DNA of 64,000 nucleotides from Desulfarculaceae bacterium (GCA_021737645.1 JAIPDO010000004.1:1-64000), one strand, 5' to 3'; positions 22,211 through 31,029 are shown, counted from the stretch's first letter. The notes: generated by a model not told the origin, from the sequence alone. Translations and numbers: made by a program.

Positions 22211-22226
22211 GTATCAAATTTGATAC
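22211..22226. promoter_or_regulatory. 16-bp perfect palindrome GTATCAAATTTGATAC
   Basis: This perfect palindrome sits in the 38-base gap between the convergent stop codons of the CoA-transferase and the PAS/sigma-54 regulator genes. Its GTATCAA half-site is identical to the outer half-sites of the double palindrome in front of that regulator gene, which points to one binding protein for both. There is no T tract, so it is unlikely to be a terminator. Confidence 0.55.
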
Positions 22227-22235
22227 GCTTGCGTG

Positions 22236-23639
22236 CTAGGGCCGCAGGGGCAGACCGTACTTTTTCATCTTTTTATAGAGCAAGGTGCGGTGGATGCCCA
22301 AACGCCTGGCGGCCAGGGCCTTGTTGTAGCCCGCCTCCTTCAGGGCGATGCGGATGGCGTCCTGTTCGGCCTGGGCCTGGATGCTCTTGATGGTGGATCC
22401 GCCCTGCTCCCGGCTTTGGCCACCCTCCCGGTTCAGGTACAGGGGCAAATGGGAGGCGCGGATGGTGTCGCCCTCCAGGTTGAACACGGCGCGCTCCAAC
22501 ACATTGCTGAGCTCGCGCACGTTGCCCGGCCAGGCGAAGGACCGCAGCACCCGCTGGGCCTCGGGGTCCAGGTTGAGGCCCGGCAGGGCCATCTCCCCGG
22601 CCATCTGCTCCAAAAGGTGCCGGGCTATCTCCAGGATGTCCCCCCGCCGCTCCCGCAGGGGCGGTATGCGCAAAGGGATGACGCCCAGCCGGTAGAAAAG
22701 GTCGCTGCGGAAGGCGCGCCGGGCGATCATGTCTTCCAGGTTTTGGTTGGTGGCCGCCACCACCCGGAAGTCCGAGCGCAGCGGCGTGGTGCCCCCCACC
22801 CGCTCAAACTCCTTTTCCTCCAGCACCCTGAGTAGCTTGGGCTGCATCTCCAAAGGCAAGTCGCCGATCTCGTCCAGAAACAGGGTGCCCCGGTGGGCCA
22901 GTTCCAACTTGCCCGGCTTGCCCCCGGCGCGGGCTCCGGTGAAGGCTCCCTTTTCATAGCCGAACAGCTCCGACTCCAGCAGGTCCCTGGGGATGGTGGC
23001 GCAGTTGATGCGCACGAAGGGGTGCATCTTGCGAGGGCCGCCCTGGTGGATCGCCTGGGCGAAAAGCTCCTTGCCGGTGCCGCTCTCGCCGGTAATCAAG
23101 ACCGGCAGATCGTTGGCCGTGGCCTTTAGCGCCTCCTTCTTAAGGCCCCGGATGGCCGCGCCGTGCCCGATGATGCTCCGGAAGGTGTAGCGGGTGGAGC
23201 GCAGGTTGATCAGTTCCTGCTCATAGAGCTTTATCTTGGACTCCAGCAGGGAGAGCTTTTTGGCCAGCTTGCCCACGTCGCGCACGTCCTTGAACATCAC
23301 CTGGCCGTACACCGCGATCAGCTTGCCGTCTTGGCGGATGGGTATGCGCTGCACCACCATGCTCTGGCCCTTTATCTTCTGGGGGAAGTTGATCTCCGCC
23401 TTGCCGGTCTGGGCCACGATGTGCATGCGGGTGTTTTCCACCGTGCCGGTGCAGTGCTTGCCGATGTACTCCCTGGTGTCCAGGCCCAGAAAATCACCGT
23501 AAGGCTGGTTGAAATGGGTGATGCGCCCCTGGGTGTCGGTGACCATGGCCCCGTGATGGATGCTGTTGAAGATCAGCTCGTACATGCGCACGGCATCGCG
23601 CAGCCGGGCCAGCTCCTGCTCCCTGCTCTCCTGTCCCAT
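22236..23639 (-). CDS. PAS-domain sigma-54-dependent transcriptional activator
   Basis: A 467-residue activator with an N-terminal PAS domain (about 15-125), a AAA+ domain with GESGTGKE, an intact GAFTGA loop and WPGNVREL, and a C-terminal Fis-type helix-turn-helix ending in [14 protein letters not shown]. It has no receiver domain, so it is probably controlled by a ligand bound in the PAS domain. It lies between a CoA-transferase with a sigma-54 promoter and a molybdopterin oxidoreductase, both plausible targets. The start is the ATG at 23639 with AGGAG upstream. Immediately before it lies a concentric double palindrome that suggests autoregulation. Confidence 0.9.
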   Translation of the reverse strand: MGQESREQELARLRDAVRMYELIFNSIHHGAMVTDTQGRITHFNQPYGDFLGLDTREYIGKHCTGTVENTRMHIVAQTGKAEINFPQKIKGQSMVVQRIPIRQDGKLIAVYGQVMFKDVRDVGKLAKKLSLLESKIKLYEQELINLRSTRYTFRSIIGHGAAIRGLKKEALKATANDLPVLITGESGTGKELFAQAIHQGGPRKMHPFVRINCATIPRDLLESELFGYEKGAFTGARAGGKPGKLELAHRGTLFLDEIGDLPLEMQPKLLRVLEEKEFERVGGTTPLRSDFRVVAATNQNLEDMIARRAFRSDLFYRLGVIPLRIPPLRERRGDILEIARHLLEQMAGEMALPGLNLDPEAQRVLRSFAWPGNVRELSNVLERAVFNLEGDTIRASHLPLYLNREGGQSREQGGSTIKSIQAQAEQDAIRIALKEAGYNKALAARRLGIHRTLLYKKMKKYGLPLRP

Positions 23640-23649
23640 GGCCTCTCCT

Positions 23650-23687
23650 GTGTATCAAAGAGTATACATGTATACCCATTGATACAC
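23650..23687. promoter_or_regulatory. Concentric double palindrome in the promoter of the sigma-54 activator
   Basis: The outer arms GTGTATCAA (23650-23658) and TTGATACAC (23679-23687) form a perfect 9-bp inverted repeat. Inside it lies a second perfect palindrome, GTATACATGTATAC (23662-23675), with the same centre at 23668.5. The element ends 11 bases before the activator start codon. It looks like a double operator and shares its GTATCAA half-site with 22211-22226. A structured 5' leader is the other possibility. Confidence 0.65.
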
Positions 23688-23733
23688 TTTTTCGAGCCGC
23701 CAAGTCCAGCTTTTTGGGCTAGTCGGATGGTTT

Positions 23734-25764
23734 TCAGGGCGCGGGAGCCACCTCCACCTGGTTGCAGTGGAAGGCGCTGGAGCCGCCCAGGTCGGCCAGG
23801 GCCTGGGAAGTGAGGTGGTTGGCACCCTTGCCGCCGGGGGTGTGGGCTCCCCAGTAGAGGCCCTCGGCCACGGTGACCCCAGGCAGCACCGCGTCGCTCA
23901 CCTGGGCCTTGAGCAGGCACTCGCCCCGGCCGTTGAACACCCGCACCAGGCCGCCGTCCACGATGCCCCGAGCCGCCGCGTCCACCGGGTGCAAAATAAG
24001 GTTTGCCTCCCCGGCCCGCTCCCGCTGGGCCGCCACCTCGTTGAAGGTGGAGTTCAAAAACTGCTTGCACGGCGGGGTGATCAGTTGCAGGGGATAGGCC
24101 CCGCCATGATCGTCGTCCCGGCTGGGCTCGCCGTCCGGCAGGGGGTCCAGGCCCAGGGCGGCCATGGACTCGGAGTAGAACTCCACCTTTCCCGAAGGGG
24201 TGAGGAAGCCGCGAGAATAGGGATTGGCCGGGATGTTGGCTTTTAAGGGGCGGCAGGCGGACAGGCTCTGAAGGGTGATGCCCTCCAAACAGGGCGAGCC
24301 GCTGCCCAGCAGCCAGGAGATGTGCTGCTCCTCGTCAGCCGCGAACACCTCCTCGCTGAAACCCATGCGCCCGGCCATCTCCTGAAACACCGACAGCAAC
24401 GAGCGGCACTGGCCCACCGGGTCGATCACCGGCCGGGCCATCTGCACATAGCGGTGGCCATAGGCGGTGTAGAGGTCGGTGATCTCCAGGGAGCTTGCCC
24501 CCGGCAACACCAGGTCGGCCCAGCGGGCGGTCTCGGTGATAAACATCTCCTGGCACACCAGGAACAGGTCCTCCCGGGCCAGGCCTCTGAGCACCGCCGA
24601 GGTGTCCGGGGCCACCACCGCCGGGTTGGACAGATACACCCACAGCAGGTTGATGGGCCGGGGGGCCTCCGGGGCCAGGGCCGCGCCCAGTTCCACCATG
24701 TTCACCGTGGGGGTGCCCTCCGGGCAAAGCTCCTCGGCGTTGAGGCGGGTGGGGTCCAGGCAGGAGCCCGCCCCGGTGGAGCGGATGATTCCCCCGCCGG
24801 GGCGCTCGAAGGCCCCCACCAGGGCGGGCAACAGGGCGATGGTACGCATGGCCATGCCGCCCCGGAGCTGGCGGGCCGGTCCCCAGCCGGTGCGGATAAA
24901 AGGGGCCTTGGCCTGGCCATAGGCCCGGCCCAGCTCCACGATCTCATCGGCGGGCACCCCGGTGATCTGGGACACCCGCTCCGGTGGGTACTGGGCGGCC
25001 CGCTGTTCCAACTCGGCGAAACCCAGGGTGAAAGCCCGGATGAATTCCCGGTCCAGCATGTCCTCGCTGATCAGCACCTGCATCAGGCCCAGGGCCAGGG
25101 CCGCATCGCTGCCAGGGCGCAGTTTGATATGCAGGTCGGCCTTGGCCGCGGTGGGGTTGGCATAGGGGTCGATGACCACCAGGCGAGCCCCCCGCTTTTG
25201 GGCCTCCTGAAAATAGGGCCAGGCGTGCAGGTTGGTGCTCAGGGTGTTGCTGCCCCAGATGATAATCAGGTCGGCGTGGCGGCTTTGGCCAAGGTCGGTG
25301 CTGGGGCCGGTGCCCAAGCTGTAGGCATAGCCCGCCGAAGCGGTGGCGCTGCATATGGTGCGCCCCAGCTTGCCGGCCCCCAGCTTGTGGAAAAAGGCGT
25401 TCCCCGCGCTACGGTGCACGTGGCCCATGTGCCCGGCATAGGAATAAGGAAGAATGGAGGATAGCCCGTTCGCTTGCGCTGTTTCGCCCAGCTTCCCGGC
25501 AGCCAGGCTCAGGGCCTGGTCCCAGGATATTTCCTTGAACTGCCCCGAGCCTTTGGGGCCGGTACGCACCAGCGGCGCGGTGAGCCGCTGGGGATGATGC
25601 ACCCTGGCGGGGTATTGGGCCATCTTTTGGCAGATGAAGCCCTGGGTGAAGGGGTGATCCGGGTCGCCCTTCACCGCGGTGGCCCAGCCCCCCTCCACCC
25701 GCACCAAAAGGCCGCAGGTGTCGGGGCAATCAAAGGGGCATACGCTGGGTCGCCAAGTATCCAT
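23734..25764 (-). CDS. Single-subunit molybdopterin oxidoreductase (DMSO-reductase superfamily)
   Basis: A 676-residue protein opening with CPFDCPDTCG and a fourth cysteine in GFICQK, the N-terminal [4Fe-4S] ligand set of the molybdopterin-guanine-dinucleotide enzymes. Later motifs include LIIIWGSNTLSTN, VVIDPYANPTAAKADLHI and WADLVLPGASSLEITD, all typical of the family. There is no Tat signal, so it should be cytoplasmic, and no partner subunit gene adjoins it. The closest named relatives I can recall are uncharacterised oxidoreductases with the CPHDCPDTCG start. Substrate is unknown. It may belong to the regulon of the neighbouring sigma-54 activator, as a possible sigma-54 element lies upstream at 25903-25918. 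Confidence 0.85.
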   Translation of the reverse strand: MDTWRPSVCPFDCPDTCGLLVRVEGGWATAVKGDPDHPFTQGFICQKMAQYPARVHHPQRLTAPLVRTGPKGSGQFKEISWDQALSLAAGKLGETAQANGLSSILPYSYAGHMGHVHRSAGNAFFHKLGAGKLGRTICSATASAGYAYSLGTGPSTDLGQSRHADLIIIWGSNTLSTNLHAWPYFQEAQKRGARLVVIDPYANPTAAKADLHIKLRPGSDAALALGLMQVLISEDMLDREFIRAFTLGFAELEQRAAQYPPERVSQITGVPADEIVELGRAYGQAKAPFIRTGWGPARQLRGGMAMRTIALLPALVGAFERPGGGIIRSTGAGSCLDPTRLNAEELCPEGTPTVNMVELGAALAPEAPRPINLLWVYLSNPAVVAPDTSAVLRGLAREDLFLVCQEMFITETARWADLVLPGASSLEITDLYTAYGHRYVQMARPVIDPVGQCRSLLSVFQEMAGRMGFSEEVFAADEEQHISWLLGSGSPCLEGITLQSLSACRPLKANIPANPYSRGFLTPSGKVEFYSESMAALGLDPLPDGEPSRDDDHGGAYPLQLITPPCKQFLNSTFNEVAAQRERAGEANLILHPVDAAARGIVDGGLVRVFNGRGECLLKAQVSDAVLPGVTVAEGLYWGAHTPGGKGANHLTSQALADLGGSSAFHCNQVEVAPAP

Positions 25765-25902
25765 CCCTGAATCCTTTCGCCACCAAATTACCTTTAGGTT
25801 CAGCCTCTACGGCCCAGTCACCAATATAACCCACCGGGCTGGTCCGAAACAAAACCAACCCACGGCCCGCCTGGGTAAACGCCGCCGGTTTTGTCGGAAA
25901 AA

Positions 25903-25918
25903 TGCAATCTGCCCTCCA
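25903..25918 (-). promoter_or_regulatory. Possible sigma-54 promoter for the molybdopterin oxidoreductase
   Basis: On the minus strand the sequence TGGAGGG-CAGA-TTGCA has the right spacing, an intact -24 GG and a perfect TTGCA. Three bases in the -24 box differ from consensus. The leader to the start codon at 25764 would be about 130 bases. Confidence 0.4.
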
Positions 25919-26020
25919 TCCAATCGTCATATCACCGGCCTAGAAATAACTAACCCATGGTGGGGTCCGCGAGGGCCCACCCTTGCGATGTAAACAACGC
26001 CCAGCCTGGAGGAAATCCCC

Positions 26021-27847
26021 ATGTCACCAACCAGCGCGGAAGGTATTTTCCGGCCTGCCTTCAATTGGCCCCGGCCCGTGCCCGCACCCATGGCCGACAA
26101 GATGGGAGCGGCCATCAGCCGCCTGTTTTACCTGGCCCGCCTGGAATCCATTTATCGCCAAGTGGGCCACACCCAGGAGGGCCAGCTGGCCTTCATCGAC
26201 GCGCTGTTGAAGCAAATGGGAGTGGGCTGGCGGATCTCTCCCCTGGATTTGGAGCGCGTGCCGTCCCAAGGCCCGCTGGTGGTGGTGGCCAACCATCCCT
26301 ACGGCGCTTTGGAAGGCCTTATCCTGGCCCGCCTGCTCTTGGCGGTGCGCCCGGACGTAAAGGTGATGGCCAACTACATGCTCAGCCGGGTGCCCGAGCT
26401 GCGCGACCTCTTTTTGCTGGTGGACCCCTTCTCGTCCAACCGGGCGGTGGAGCAAAACTTCCGCCCCCTGCGCGACGCGGTGCGCTGGCTGGAGCAGGGC
26501 GGCGTGTTGGTGGTGTTCCCGGCCGGTGAGGTCTCCAGCTTAGCCTGGGGCCGCTGGCGGGTGGAAGACCCCTCCTGGAGCCCCATGGCCGCGGGCATGG
26601 CCCGCCGGGCCAAGGCCAAGGTCTTGCCGGTGTACTTCCCGGGGCGCAACAGCATGCTGTTCCAACTGGCCGGTCTGGCCCACCCCCGCCTGCGCACCGC
26701 CCTGTTGCCCCGGGAGCTGGTCAACAAGATCGGCAGCGAGATAACCCTGCGCATCGGCTCGCCCATCGCCTACAAGCGCCTGGCCGCCCGGGGCAGCGCC
26801 AGAGAGGCCACCGCTTATCTACGGCGGCGGGTCTATCTTTTGGGCGCGGTCAAAGGCCCCCGGCCCGACGACCCGCCCGAGCCTCCCGCCGGGCTCATGC
26901 CCCGCCCGGCCCTGGCCAAACGCTGGTCCGCCGCCGCCGAAGTGGAGCGCCTGCCCCAGCGGCAAAAGCTCATCACCAGCGGCGAGTTCACCGTGCTCTA
27001 TGCCCGTGGCCGCCAAGCCCCCCACCTGCTGGACGAGGTGGGCCGGGTGCGCGAGCTCAGTTTCCGCCAAGTGGGCGAGGGAACCGGCCAGGAGCGGGAT
27101 CTGGACCGCTACGACGACTACTATCTGCACCTTTGCCTGTGGAATCACCAGGAGCAGGAGCTGGCCGGAGGTTACCGCCTGGGGCTGGTGGACGAAATAC
27201 TGGCCACCCAGGGTGTCAGAGGGCTCTACACCAGCACCCTGTTCGACTACGACTCCGAGTTCTTCGCCCGTTGCGACCCGGCCATGGAGTTGGGGCGTTC
27301 CTTCCTGGACCCCAAGTACCAGCGCTCCTATTCCGGGTTGCTGTTGCTGTGGAAAGGCATCGGCCGCCTCGTCGCCGCCATGCCCCGCTACCGCTACATT
27401 TTGGGGCCGGTGAGCGTGTCCAATCGCTACAGCCCCCTGTCCCGCCGCCTGATCCAGGAGTTCATGGACCACCGCTTCGCATCCCCCCTGGCCGGGCTGG
27501 CTACGCCCCGCCGCCCGCCTGAGTGGCCCCGCCCGGCCGCCAAACTCCCCCAGGAGGTGTTAACCGGAGTGCGGGAACTGGACGAGCTTTCGGAGATGAT
27601 CAGCGACATCGAGCCCAGCGGTTGGGGCCTGCCCATCCTGCTCAAGCAATACACCAAGCTGGCGGCCAAGGCCGTGGCCTGGAACGTGGACCCTGGCTTT
27701 GGCGACGCCCTGGACTGCCTCATGGCCGCCGATCTGCTGGAGGCCGACCGCAAGTACCTGGCCCGCTACCTGGGAACCGAGGGCGAGGCGGCCTATCACC
27801 AGAGGCACCAAACTCAACAGTTCCAGGCCTTGTCCCGCTGCGCCTGA
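26021..27847 (+). CDS. olsF: PlsC-like acyltransferase fused to OlsB-like GNAT acyltransferase
   Basis: A 608-residue two-domain protein. The N-terminal half is a lysophospholipid acyltransferase with VVVANHPYGALEG (near residues 85-97) and VVFPAGEVSS, the counterparts of the HX4D and FPEGT blocks. The C-terminal half (from about residue 300) resembles the hemolysin/OlsB-type N-acyltransferases (VRELSFRQVGEG, DRYDDYYLHLCLWN, LGRSFLDPKYQRS). The fusion matches bifunctional OlsF, which makes ornithine lipid by N- and then O-acylation. The amino acid acceptor here could be ornithine, lysine or glycine. A clear GGAGG precedes the ATG. The gene stands alone and is divergent from the oxidoreductase. 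Confidence 0.78.
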   Translation: MSPTSAEGIFRPAFNWPRPVPAPMADKMGAAISRLFYLARLESIYRQVGHTQEGQLAFIDALLKQMGVGWRISPLDLERVPSQGPLVVVANHPYGALEGLILARLLLAVRPDVKVMANYMLSRVPELRDLFLLVDPFSSNRAVEQNFRPLRDAVRWLEQGGVLVVFPAGEVSSLAWGRWRVEDPSWSPMAAGMARRAKAKVLPVYFPGRNSMLFQLAGLAHPRLRTALLPRELVNKIGSEITLRIGSPIAYKRLAARGSAREATAYLRRRVYLLGAVKGPRPDDPPEPPAGLMPRPALAKRWSAAAEVERLPQRQKLITSGEFTVLYARGRQAPHLLDEVGRVRELSFRQVGEGTGQERDLDRYDDYYLHLCLWNHQEQELAGGYRLGLVDEILATQGVRGLYTSTLFDYDSEFFARCDPAMELGRSFLDPKYQRSYSGLLLLWKGIGRLVAAMPRYRYILGPVSVSNRYSPLSRRLIQEFMDHRFASPLAGLATPRRPPEWPRPAAKLPQEVLTGVRELDELSEMISDIEPSGWGLPILLKQYTKLAAKAVAWNVDPGFGDALDCLMAADLLEADRKYLARYLGTEGEAAYHQRHQTQQFQALSRCA

Positions 27848-27885
27848 GAACCACCCCGCCCGGCCCCGGCAAGCCCCCTCATTGA

Positions 27886-27909
27886 CGCCACCAAACCCAT
27901 CTGGTGGCG
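27886..27909 (+). terminator. Hairpin after the acyltransferase gene, no T tract
   Basis: CGCCACCA (27886-27893) pairs perfectly with TGGTGGCG (27902-27909). The bases after it (GCGTAACTTT) are not a T run, so its terminator role is uncertain. Confidence 0.4.
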
Positions 27910-27923
27910 GCGTAACTTTGGCC

Positions 27924-27974
27924 TTGACACAAATGGCGTCACTTTATTATCATAATTTAAGAAACGTTAGTTTC
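27924..27974 (+). promoter_or_regulatory. Sigma-70 promoter and inverted-repeat operator for the liv operon
   Basis: TTGACA at 27924-27929 is followed after 18 bases by TATCAT at 27948-27953. Immediately downstream, across the expected transcript start, is GAAAC-GTTA-GTTTC (27961-27974), a perfect 5-bp inverted repeat well placed for a repressor. The transcript would have a leader of about 455 bases before livH. Confidence 0.55.
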
Positions 27975-28194
27975 GCATAATGAACCTAAACAAGGGCAGT
28001 TAAACTACTACTTGCTTTCGCGTGCTCTGCTGGCGCCATTTAATTAACTCATCCAGACTTCGCCGGCTTTCTACCTCGCTCTACGCTGCTTTTCCTCATT
28101 GCCCTCGGGGTTCGCTGCCTGTGCGGCGCATCTCGGCGACTGTGCCTGCTCGATAAAAAGAACCGCGATATTCACAAGGTGAATGCGCGTTACG

Positions 28195-28350
28195 CACTTA
28201 GTTTTTTGGCGGCAAAACCGCCGGGACCGGCGGGCCTGCCCCTACTAGGTCACAAGCCGTATAGGGAGACACGCCACCCTGAGCGATGCTCCGTTCACTG
28301 CCTTGTGAGGCCTCCCGGCCCTTTGCGGGCACGGAGATGCGGCTGGGAAT
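28195..28350 (+). ncRNA. Possible structured leader RNA upstream of livH
   Basis: The gap 27848-28419 contains no convincing gene but has nested complementarity. TCACAAG (28250-28256) pairs with CTTGTGA (28302-28308). It encloses a GAGC-GAT-GCTC hairpin (28281-28291) and is itself enclosed by GGGCC (28232-28236) with GGCCC (28317-28321). A GGCGG-CAAAA-CCGCC hairpin lies at 28208-28222. The set could be a regulatory leader or a small RNA. I could not match it to 6S RNA, tmRNA, RNase P or a known riboswitch. The limits given are approximate. Confidence 0.3.
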
Positions 28351-28419
28351 TTTAAGGAGGCGGCCGGCGGCAATTTCGGCGCCCGGCCCAAGCGACACCT
28401 TTAGACTGCGGCGGCATTG

Positions 28420-29286
28420 ATGGATTTTTCAACTCTGATTACAACCATTTTGCACGGCCTGACCCTGGGCATGGTCCTCATGCTGGTGGCGGGCGGCCTG
28501 ACCGTCATCTTCGGCATGCTGGAAGTTCTCAACTTCGCCCACGGCTCGCTGTACATGTTGGGCGCCTACTTCGGCTACTCGGTGGTGGCCTTTACCGGCA
28601 ACTTCTGGCTGGGCCTTTTGGCCGCGCCCATCGCGGTGGGAGTGGTGGCCTTTGTCATCGAGTTTTTCTCCCTGCGGCCCCTTTATGGCAGGCCGCCCCT
28701 GCACCACCTTTTACTAACCTTCGGCATCAGCCTCATCGTGCAAAACGCCATCAAGTTCATCTGGGGCAACGACATCTATTCTATAGAGATGCCCGGCTTC
28801 CTGGCCGGAGCCACCAACCTTTTAGGCGTCTACTACCCCACCTACCGCCTGTTCGTGCTGGTTTTCAGCGTCATCCTGGCCATCGCCATCTGGCTGTTGA
28901 TCTCTAAGACCCGCTGGGGCGTGGTGGTGCGGGCGGGCACCGAAGACATCGAGACCCTGGAGGCCCACGGCATAGACACCCGCAAGGTGTTCACCGTGGT
29001 GTTCGTGGTCTGCGCCGCCTTCGCCGCGGTGGGCGGGGCGGTGGTGGCCCCCATGCGCACCGTCTATCCCCAGATGGGGGTGGACATCATCATCGACGCC
29101 TTCATCGTGGTCATCGTGGGCGGCCTGGGCAGCATACGCGGGGCGGTGATCGGGGCCTTGATCATCGGCCAGGCGGTCCAGCTGGGAGCGGTGTTCCTCA
29201 CCGGATTCGCCGACGCCGCCATCTACATAGTTATGGCCGCCATTCTTCTGTTCCGCCCCTCCGGCCTAGTGCCGGCGACGGAGTAG
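28420..29286 (+). CDS. livH: LivH-type ABC transporter permease
   Basis: A 288-residue inner-membrane permease of the branched-chain amino acid type. It shows eight hydrophobic segments, the early run LNFAHGSLYMLGAY and the cytoplasmic loop VVRAGTEDIETLEAHGI that contacts the ATPase. It forms the channel with LivM. The ATG at 28420 follows an alternative TTG at 28417; neither has a good ribosome site. First gene of a five-gene operon (permeases, ATPases and binding protein). In catabolic clusters of anaerobes such systems often import aromatic or other carboxylates instead of amino acids, so the name marks the family only. Confidence 0.9.
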   Translation: MDFSTLITTILHGLTLGMVLMLVAGGLTVIFGMLEVLNFAHGSLYMLGAYFGYSVVAFTGNFWLGLLAAPIAVGVVAFVIEFFSLRPLYGRPPLHHLLLTFGISLIVQNAIKFIWGNDIYSIEMPGFLAGATNLLGVYYPTYRLFVLVFSVILAIAIWLLISKTRWGVVVRAGTEDIETLEAHGIDTRKVFTVVFVVCAAFAAVGGAVVAPMRTVYPQMGVDIIIDAFIVVIVGGLGSIRGAVIGALIIGQAVQLGAVFLTGFADAAIYIVMAAILLFRPSGLVPATE

Positions 29287-29329
29287 CGGTCATGGATATC
29301 ACCGTGCGGGTTGCAATGAGGCTGAAGCA

Positions 29330-30289
29330 ATGATGTTGGGCGCAAAACGAATCTACCTTTTGGCGGTGCTGCTGCTGTTGGTGCTGCTGCCCCTGGGCTC
29401 TCCGGCCCTTTTTTCCGACTACTACCTGGACCTGTTCACCAAGGTCCTCATCTTCGGAATCATGCTCCTGGGTTTCGACATCCTGGCCGGGTACACCGGC
29501 CTGGTCAGCCTGGGCCATGCCCTGTTTTTCGGCCTGGGTGGCTACGCCGCCGCCTTCACCATCAATAACCTGAGCACCAATCTGGCTCCGGTGCTGTTGG
29601 TGGCCCTGGCCGCCGCGCTCATCGTGGGCCTGTTCGTGGGCTTTTTCTCCACCCAGACCAAGGACATCTTCTTCGTCTTCCTCACCCTGGCCTTTGCCCA
29701 GTTCTTCTATCTGGCCGCCTTCAACATGACCACCATCACCGGCGGGGACAACGGCATCAGCATCGCCAAGGCCACCATCGGCATCCCCGGCCTGTGGATA
29801 GCCGAGGTGGCCCGGCCCTACGGATTCTACTACCTGGTGCTGGGCTTCTTCGTGGCCTCCTACTTCGTCTGTAGGCGGGTCATCGCCAGCCCCTTCGGCA
29901 AGGTGCTGGTGGCCATCCGCGAAAACGACGAGCGGGTGAGCTACCTGGGCTACAACATCCGCAAGATGAAGATCAAGAGCTACATGATCTCGGTGTGCCT
30001 GGCCACGGTGGCCGGGGTGCTCTTCGGCGCCTACCAGGACTTCGTGTCCCCGGGCATGCTGCACTGGAGCCTGTCCGGCGACCTCATCCTCATGTCCGTG
30101 CTGGGAGGCATGGGCACCCTGGTGGGGCCGGTGCTGGGCGGGGCCATCATCATTCTTCTGGGCGACGAACTCAGTTCGCTCACCGAAAACTGGATGATCT
30201 TCATCGGCTTCTTCTTCGTGCTCATGATCATCTTCGCGCCCAGCGGCGTCATGGGCATCGCCTCCAAAATCCGGTGGCGGAGGAAATAA
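29330..30289 (+). CDS. livM: LivM-type ABC transporter permease
   Basis: A 319-residue permease with about nine hydrophobic segments. It has the family run DILAGYTGLVSLGHALFFGLGGY and the conserved C-terminal block LGGMGTLVGPVLGGAIII. It pairs with LivH to form the transmembrane path. It follows livH by 43 bases, with GAGG before tandem ATG codons at 29330. The ATPase gene starts two bases after its stop. Confidence 0.9.
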   Translation: MMLGAKRIYLLAVLLLLVLLPLGSPALFSDYYLDLFTKVLIFGIMLLGFDILAGYTGLVSLGHALFFGLGGYAAAFTINNLSTNLAPVLLVALAAALIVGLFVGFFSTQTKDIFFVFLTLAFAQFFYLAAFNMTTITGGDNGISIAKATIGIPGLWIAEVARPYGFYYLVLGFFVASYFVCRRVIASPFGKVLVAIRENDERVSYLGYNIRKMKIKSYMISVCLATVAGVLFGAYQDFVSPGMLHWSLSGDLILMSVLGGMGTLVGPVLGGAIIILLGDELSSLTENWMIFIGFFFVLMIIFAPSGVMGIASKIRWRRK

Positions 30290-30291
30290 CC

Positions 30292-31026
30292 ATGCTCAAC
30301 GTGCAGGACCTCAGCAAAAGCTTCAGCCAGTTGCGCATCCTCAACAACCTCAACTTCCAGGTGCGGCGCGGCGAACTAAAGGCCATCATCGGCCCCAATG
30401 GGGCGGGCAAGACCACCCTGTTCAACGTCATCACCGGGCGCTTCCCTCCCGACGCGGGCAAGGTGACCTTCCAGGACAAAGACATTACCGGAGCCAAGCC
30501 CCACCAGCTCTCGCGCCTGGGGTTGGCCCGCTCCTTCCAGATCAACAACTTTTTCCTCAAGCTCAGCGTGCGCCAAAACCTGGAACTGGCCGTGCAGTCT
30601 CGCCTGGAGCGCGGCTCCAGCATCTGGCGGGGTTTCTCCCCGGCCGACCGACTGGTCGAAAAGACCGACGAGGTGCTGGAATGGACCGGCCTGGCCGAGC
30701 ACCACGGGCGCCTGGCCCAGGAGCTTTCCTACGGCGACCAGCGCAAGCTGGAGATCGGGCTGGCCCTGGCCACCGATCCGGCATTGCTTATGCTGGACGA
30801 ACCCACCTCGGGCATGAGCCGTTTTGAAAGCATGTCCATGATCGAGCTGATCCAAAAGCTAGCGGAGCGGGTGACCATAATCCTCATCGAGCACGACATC
30901 GAGTTCGTGATGAAGGTGTCCGACAGCATCCTGGTCATCCACTACGGAGAGAAGATCGCCGAGGGGCCGCCCAAGGAAATCGAAGCCAACCAAGAGGTCC
31001 AGCGCGTGTATCTGGGGGGTCTGTAA
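30292..31026 (+). CDS. livG: LivG-type ABC transporter ATPase
   Basis: A 244-residue ATPase with Walker A GPNGAGKTT near residues 34-42, the signature region LSYGDQRKLEIGLAL and Walker B LLMLDEPTSGM. The open frame extends far upstream through livM, but the ATG at 30292 with GGAGG in front gives the family's exact N-terminus. It powers transport together with LivF. The gene starts two bases after livM and ends four bases before livF. Confidence 0.92.
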   Translation: MLNVQDLSKSFSQLRILNNLNFQVRRGELKAIIGPNGAGKTTLFNVITGRFPPDAGKVTFQDKDITGAKPHQLSRLGLARSFQINNFFLKLSVRQNLELAVQSRLERGSSIWRGFSPADRLVEKTDEVLEWTGLAEHHGRLAQELSYGDQRKLEIGLALATDPALLMLDEPTSGMSRFESMSMIELIQKLAERVTIILIEHDIEFVMKVSDSILVIHYGEKIAEGPPKEIEANQEVQRVYLGGL

Positions 31027-31029
31027 GCC

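Noticed and set aside
27990-28200. Possible tRNA, 6S RNA or mobile-element remnant upstream of livH
   Set aside because: I found no T-loop sequence, no large closed 6S-like stem and no terminal repeats or transposase fragment.
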